Shown here: positions 6,601-9,229 of the stretch, piece by piece
How positions within the stretch are numbered: position 1 is the stretch's first letter
Layout: every line of letters starts with the position of its first letter
Source of the DNA: an uncultured Allobaculum sp.
Lineage (GTDB): Bacteria > Bacillota_I > Bacilli_A > Erysipelotrichales > Erysipelotrichaceae
DNA: 9,229 nucleotides
Assembly (NCBI GenBank): GCA_910577085.1
Contig: CAJTLE010000116.1
Location: forward strand, 1-9,229
Reading direction: 5' to 3'
Notes under the pieces: generated by a model
Told to the model about the DNA's origin: nothing
The model's database searches: none
Seen by the model: the letters and a program-made list of their open reading frames with translations, nothing else
Translations under genes and position numbers: made by a program

Positions 6601-9100
6601 TATTCTGCTTCTGGATCTTGGCCGTAAGACCATTGTCCGTATTGGTAACGCTGATGGTTACAGAATATTTCGTCTGGTCATAGACCATACCCGTTTCGTT
6701 TCCAGCATTTTCCCAAATGGAGTAGGTGTAAGTTCCCGCCTTTGTAAAGGTCAGCGGGGAGAACACAACATCTCCATTGGCATCATTGGTGATGGTTTCA
6801 ATTTCTTTTTCTTCTTTCTGACCGTCATTTTTCTGACCGTCATTTTCCTGATCCTTCTGAACACTGGACAATGTGAAGGAGAATTCCCCTGCTTTTACTG
6901 GTCTGGAGGTTTGTGAAGATGTATCCTGGCCGATCGGAGCCAGAATTTTTCTGGCCTGAATGGTCGCCTGGGCTTCACTGACTTCATGCCAGGTGGTTTC
7001 ACTTGGATGGTTGATCGGTGTTCCATCCGCTTCAACCAGGACAGCCTGGTTTTTGATGATATATTTCCGAGCCTGTTCGTCGAGTTTTAAATTCTCATCG
7101 ATCTTAGCCGGGATGGTAATGACCACATGCGCACCTGGGCTAAGCTGCGGAATCATGGTCCGAAGAGTCTGGCCATCCATCTTGCCTGTCACCTTGTCAT
7201 CAATGGATGTTCCCTTGGTATCCAGAGCGCTGGAATACATTGTGTAATGAATCTGGGACGGATCAATCTTGAGGGCATCATCAAATGTATCGTTGATCAC
7301 GATCGTATCCGCCTGACAATCTGGATCCTCATTGGTCACATTCAACGTATACGTAATGGTATCCCCCACCTGAACCTGGGCCGGACTGGCTTCGGTTCCA
7401 CTGACTGGATTAGAGGATTTGCTTAAAACAACATCCGGCGCCTTCAAAGTGACCGTAACCGGATTGGACATTTCCACATTCGTCTTCTGATCAGAACCAT
7501 CAGGCGACGCTTTCAGAAACGCTGCATTTCTGGTCTGGCCGCCAGCTGGTGCTTTTGGCGCCTGCATATAGATCACAACCTGCGCTCCCTGTCCTTTTGC
7601 GAACAGGAATGGAGTTCCATCTGGTTTTTGGGAAGCGTCAATCGCAATTCCCGTGACCGTTGCCGGATCATCCGGCTCAGTGGTACTCCATAGGCTGGTA
7701 TTGGTCAGATCGAAAACTGGATTGTCTGCGGCATCTTCAGCTTTCACCTTCAGATTTTTCTGGGTTGTATAGTAAACAATCGGCTTAGCGCCCTTTGCTG
7801 CGAGTTCACTGGTATCCACGCGCTTGAATGTGCCTTTCCAGTCACTGCCCATTCCATCGACCTGTTCAAGAAAGTCATACATCACTACATTACCCGTTGA
7901 CTGATCAGTGGAAGAAGCATAGCGGACTTTGTATTCATACTGCTGGTTTGGAGTGACGCTGGCAGATTGGGAATAGCTGTCATCTGTTGCCGCCCGCACT
8001 TCCTTAGAAAATCCATAAAGACTGGCGATTGGCTGCGTAATGGAAACAAATGTATCTGCATACAGCTTATTGTTCACTTTGTTATTGAGCAGATCTGGGA
8101 TATTTCCATAATACTTGCGATCTACATCCCCTGTAGTTCTTGGACGAATCGTCTTCTCCCCCGAATACAGAGGGCCGTCTTCAGAGACATAGACATAACT
8201 GTTTGTCAGATCGCGGCCATTATCCAGAATGTTTTCCCAGGAATCATAAGCGGTGTAATTGACATGGATTCCTGTATTCATATTGAATCCCTGAATTTTG
8301 AAGTTTTTGGCTTTGGCTGGTTTTTCAACATGAATAACCAGCATGGTCTGGCCGCTGTTTTCCCAGTCCGGAATCTGCTTGAGGGTATGGGGATAAATAG
8401 TGTTATCAATTCCCCTGGCGACAATCGACGCGCTGTTCACGGTTAAACCTTTTGGCAGCAGATCATAAAAAGTTCCTTTGGTCTGTTCGTAAATCAGGCC
8501 TTTGTCAATCGCAAACTGCTGGGCAACGTTTCCTTCGCCGACCAGCGTATCAAATTCATTCAGTTCATAAGAAATTTCAAAACGTTTCTCACTGGTATTA
8601 TTGTTTAATCCCCGCAGATATTTATTTTCCAAAGACTGCGAGTAGTAGTCCATCAGCATCTGTGAGCCGGAATCGTGGCAGACGCTATACCCAAATCGTT
8701 CTGTATCGAGCTCGTTCACCATCTTGATTACAGTTGGATTCAGTGAAGACTGTTTGGGATCCGTTGACTGGGTCCCACTGAGACTTGGATTCTGGCCCAC
8801 CAGCGCACAATATCCTGAACCAATATTATTGAGCGTGACCAGCGAGGGATTCTTCATGATTTCTTTCATGTGATCTGATGGATTCAGCTGGAAAGTCAGT
8901 TTCATTCCAAGATCGACCTGGTATTGAGAGCCTGTCTGACGCAGCGAAATGCCAGTTGTATGTTCAGGCAGATCGATCATCTGGCCAGATTTCAGAGTCT
9001 GGTTGTTCCACGTATAGGTATTTTCATCAGGATGGGTGATGGTTCCCAGTTTTGCCCAGCTTGAATGGGTTCCATCGCCAGAGGTGATATAAACATCCAC
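3674..9100 (-). CDS. 5'-truncated giant surface adhesin with eight isopeptide-forming pilin-type domains
   Basis: The open frame encodes about 1808 residues of a Gram-positive cell-surface stalk. Residues 1-550 are beta-rich and not clearly assigned; FYDLLPKGLTVNSASI near 211-226 looks like a DUF11-type signature. Residues 554-709 look like a DUF11/fimbrial D2 domain (VGDTITYTLNVTN, INDTF, IIKNQAVL), with Lys561, Asp604 and Asn674 as candidate cross-link residues. Residues 711-1700 are eight tandem FctA/Spy0128-like domains. Residues 1701-1770 are a Thr/Pro/Ser/Lys linker. Residues 1779-1796 form a hydrophobic segment followed by a basic tail (ERKMRKSSEKQH). No LPXTG motif is visible; AAKTSAG (1771-1777) is in its place. 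The only possible start near the 5' end is GTG 9098-9100, without a ribosome binding site; TAA lies four codons upstream (9110-9112) and no signal peptide is encoded in any frame up to the window edge. I infer loss of the 5' end, probably by a mobile insertion, so the gene may be a non-functional fragment. Confidence 0.85.
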   Translation of the reverse strand: MDVYITSGDGTHSSWAKLGTITHPDENTYTWNNQTLKSGQMIDLPEHTTGISLRQTGSQYQVDLGMKLTFQLNPSDHMKEIMKNPSLVTLNNIGSGYCALVGQNPSLSGTQSTDPKQSSLNPTVIKMVNELDTERFGYSVCHDSGSQMLMDYYSQSLENKYLRGLNNNTSEKRFEISYELNEFDTLVGEGNVAQQFAIDKGLIYEQTKGTFYDLLPKGLTVNSASIVARGIDNTIYPHTLKQIPDWENSGQTMLVIHVEKPAKAKNFKIQGFNMNTGIHVNYTAYDSWENILDNGRDLTNSYVYVSEDGPLYSGEKTIRPRTTGDVDRKYYGNIPDLLNNKVNNKLYADTFVSITQPIASLYGFSKEVRAATDDSYSQSASVTPNQQYEYKVRYASSTDQSTGNVVMYDFLEQVDGMGSDWKGTFKRVDTSELAAKGAKPIVYYTTQKNLKVKAEDAADNPVFDLTNTSLWSTTEPDDPATVTGIAIDASQKPDGTPFLFAKGQGAQVVIYMQAPKAPAGGQTRNAAFLKASPDGSDQKTNVEMSNPVTVTLKAPDVVLSKSSNPVSGTEASPAQVQVGDTITYTLNVTNEDPDCQADTIVINDTFDDALKIDPSQIHYTMYSSALDTKGTSIDDKVTGKMDGQTLRTMIPQLSPGAHVVITIPAKIDENLKLDEQARKYIIKNQAVLVEADGTPINHPSETTWHEVSEAQATIQARKILAPIGQDTSSQTSRPVKAGEFSFTLSSVQKDQENDGQKNDGQKEEKEIETITNDANGDVVFSPLTFTKAGTYTYSIWENAGNETGMVYDQTKYSVTISVTNTDNGLTAKIQKQNTPIVFINHYQPEKTTAAITFQKKLFRQGQNQSLPTDRQLKDREFSFTLFDEAGNVVSTASNQADGTIAFDPIAFTKAGTYSYTVKEVQGKEAGITYDSTEYPVTITVTDNRGQLEAKVNYPTQTAFMNYYNPEPVQTAFQFQKQLLCSSPSQDRQLKDQEFSFILYDQDGKELETVANDAQGKISFAPVSFSEAGDYTYTVREIAGTEKGMSYDSNEYPIAVHVTDQAGELEANVEYPQGQLITNTYSKPKPKAAKVNLRFTKQLLPLDQSKSLPTDRQVKENEFSFTLFDQDGKEIATANNDASGAILFNALEFDQAGTYTDTLKEDPGNEPGMKYDVNGCPVKIVVFDDDGQLEAHVIYPEGQTMTNFYQSKEVQASITFKKQLVCADTTDSLPDDREMKDKEFSFVLFDENGQQIAAATNTADGTILFDLPDSFTQVGDYKYTVREVQGSEEEITYDSHSYPVTVHVSDQAGQLKADVDYPDGQTITNKYTPLNPQTAEVSLTFYKKLLPEEKDQPADRPLQNAEFSFVLKDSQGKEIETAVNDADGKIAFAPVSFDQPGDYVYTVSEVNDGQHDITYDSTAYTVTIHVTQDGKTLMATPEGDQKTFTNTYSPAVLAKAQIRFQKVLLPEDTKQDLQDISLKANQFVFGLHDANGKLIASAPNDAKGQVVFKELSFTKPGTYTYTVKEANLKQKGIIYDETEYPVTISVEQTGKDSKTLEATVSYPEGNVVTNKYTIPPVVKTEPISIKGQKIFKNGTLSKDQFTFHLEGEGLDLKTTNDQDGSFEFTLPPYEKTGTYTYIIEEVNDSQKEVEYDTTLYQVRVKVTKKLDGTLQAAVTLHPSDLFGLFFLPAEKVDQVTFTNTQKTTPTPEEPREPASHTTTPDTPTNPTSTSPKLTTKPVVVNKAAQNSTSENRTSIDTKSTSNKKTQNSVATAAKTSAGHWAEMMGGAFGLMAFSAILERKMRKSSEKQH
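3677..3790 (-). other. C-terminal anchor without canonical sortase motif
   Basis: These bases encode residues 1771-1808 of the giant adhesin: AAKTSAGHW, then a hydrophobic stretch AEMMGGAFGLMAFSAIL, then the basic tail ERKMRK. The layout (short motif, membrane span, positive tail) is that of a cell-wall sorting signal, yet LPXTG is missing. AKTS or TSAG occupies the expected place. It may be a non-canonical sortase substrate or simply a membrane anchor. Confidence 0.65.
4001..6970 (-). repeat. Eight tandem repeats of about 350-400 bases coding FctA/Spy0128-like domains
   Basis: Approximate repeat limits, in protein order, are 6566-6970, 6212-6565, 5861-6211, 5489-5860, 5123-5488, 4760-5122, 4388-4759 and 4001-4387. 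Each domain reads F-x-K-x-L near its start, EFSFxL(x)D, a D-G-x-I-x-F turn, a G-x-Y-x-Y-T-V-x-E strand, YD...Y-x-V-x-V, and F/I-x-N-x-Y at its end. Candidate isopeptide triads (Lys/Glu/Asn) are 718/797/840, 855/919/961, 976/1036/1078, 1096/1160/1202, 1217/1282/1324, 1342/1404/1445, 1461/1524/1569 and 1588/1640/1698. In the family the Lys and Asn side chains bond covalently with the Glu as catalyst, making protease-resistant rods. Repeat 4 is divergent; repeat 1 has a long insert; repeat 8 is the least similar. Confidence 0.9.
6815..6844 (-). repeat. Two exact 15-base tandem copies inside repeat 1
   Basis: TTTCTGACCGTCATT occurs at 6815-6829 and again at 6830-6844 on the plus strand, with a degraded third partial copy just after. 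It codes for the NDGQKNDGQK part of a charged insert (residues 751-767) between two strands of the first pilin-type domain. The unit is a multiple of three, so copy-number change would keep the frame. Confidence 0.85.
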
Positions 9101-9112
9101 TGACGGATTTTA

Positions 9113-9182
9113 ACAGTTGGTTATATTGGGTTTTTAAGGAAAAAACAGTCTATAATGAATATAGATGTGTTATTATAAATCC
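9113..9182 (+). promoter_or_regulatory. AT-rich left border and promoter of the right-edge gene
   Basis: A perfect -10 box TATAAT lies at 9151-9156; the best -35 candidate, TTGGGT (9126-9131), is weak and 19 bases away. The stretch is much richer in A and T than the adhesin gene beside it, and no frame on the minus strand stays open through it. It would drive the plus-strand gene that starts at 9183 and fits the short leader at the left end of an insertion element. Confidence 0.45.
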
Positions 9183-9229
9183 ATGAGAATGAAGACGTCA
9201 CAAGCCTGCAAATACCTCGGGGTTGCCAG
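9183..9229 (+). CDS. N-terminus of a MerR-like HTH protein, partial; probably IS607-family recombinase TnpA
   Basis: From ATG 9183 the frame reads MRMKTSQACKYLGVA and leaves the window; the ATG at 9189 is an equally good start, and neither has a strong ribosome binding site. Lys-Thr-Ser-x-Ala-x-x-Tyr-Leu-Gly-Val is a classic first half of a MerR/excisionase-type helix-turn-helix. IS607-family serine recombinases begin with such a domain and sit at the left end of their element. Its position against the broken 5' end of the adhesin gene supports a mobile element, but an excisionase or MerR regulator is not excluded with only 15 residues. Confidence 0.5.
   Translation, partial: MRMKTSQACKYLGVA

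Noticed and set aside
6182..6916. 244-codon plus-strand open frame opposite the pilin repeats
   Set aside because: It is antisense to clear, motif-rich repeat coding and repeats the same hydrophobic pattern at each domain, as expected for a shadow of a repetitive gene.
4001..6970. CRISPR-like or phage-like repeat array
   Set aside because: The roughly 350-base periodicity is explained by tandem protein domains in one continuous reading frame.

Overview
The window looks like accessory chromosome of a mid-GC Gram-positive (Bacillota) bacterium. The evidence is purine-rich Shine-Dalgarno sites (AGGAG-type) before most genes, a cell-wall-type surface protein with FctA/Spy0128-like pilin domains, and a YajO-like aldo/keto reductase. 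A gut Erysipelotrichia-like host is my guess from protein flavour only. Almost everything is on the minus strand.

Left part (1-2267). At the extreme left edge a minus-strand gene begins at 71 and runs out of the window; its first residues look like a helix-turn-helix N-terminus. A 10-bp inverted repeat (74-110) separates it from a 201-residue orphan protein (123-728). Next come a small ABM-type (YgiN-like) monooxygenase (814-1140) and a compact 179-residue protein-kinase-like phosphotransferase (1399-1938). The 1939-2267 gap holds an operator-like palindrome over a possible kinase promoter. It also holds a 38-residue plus-strand ORF with an excellent ribosome binding site, which may be a decayed TetR-type DNA-binding domain.

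Middle (2268-3673). A complete aldo/keto reductase (2268-3281) has an intact catalytic tetrad. The following 392 bases carry no complete gene. They hold a possible 3' remnant of a plus-strand gene (3361-3483) and a strong intrinsic terminator (3530-3585) for the giant gene to the right.

Right part (3674-9229). One open reading frame of about 1808 codons encodes a surface stalk: a beta-rich N-terminal part, a DUF11/D2-like domain, eight tandem isopeptide-forming domains each with a Lys/Glu/Asn triad, a Thr/Pro/Ser-rich linker, and a membrane anchor without a recognisable LPXTG motif. It has no signal peptide and no ribosome binding site, and a stop lies four codons before its first usable GTG. 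Just beyond the break a plus-strand gene starts with a MerR/IS607-like helix-turn-helix. The simplest reading is that a mobile element has cut off the 5' end of the adhesin gene.

I see no CRISPR array, rRNA, tRNA or riboswitch. The most notable object is the truncated isopeptide-repeat adhesin with its unusual anchor. I cannot show a wholly new system from this sequence.
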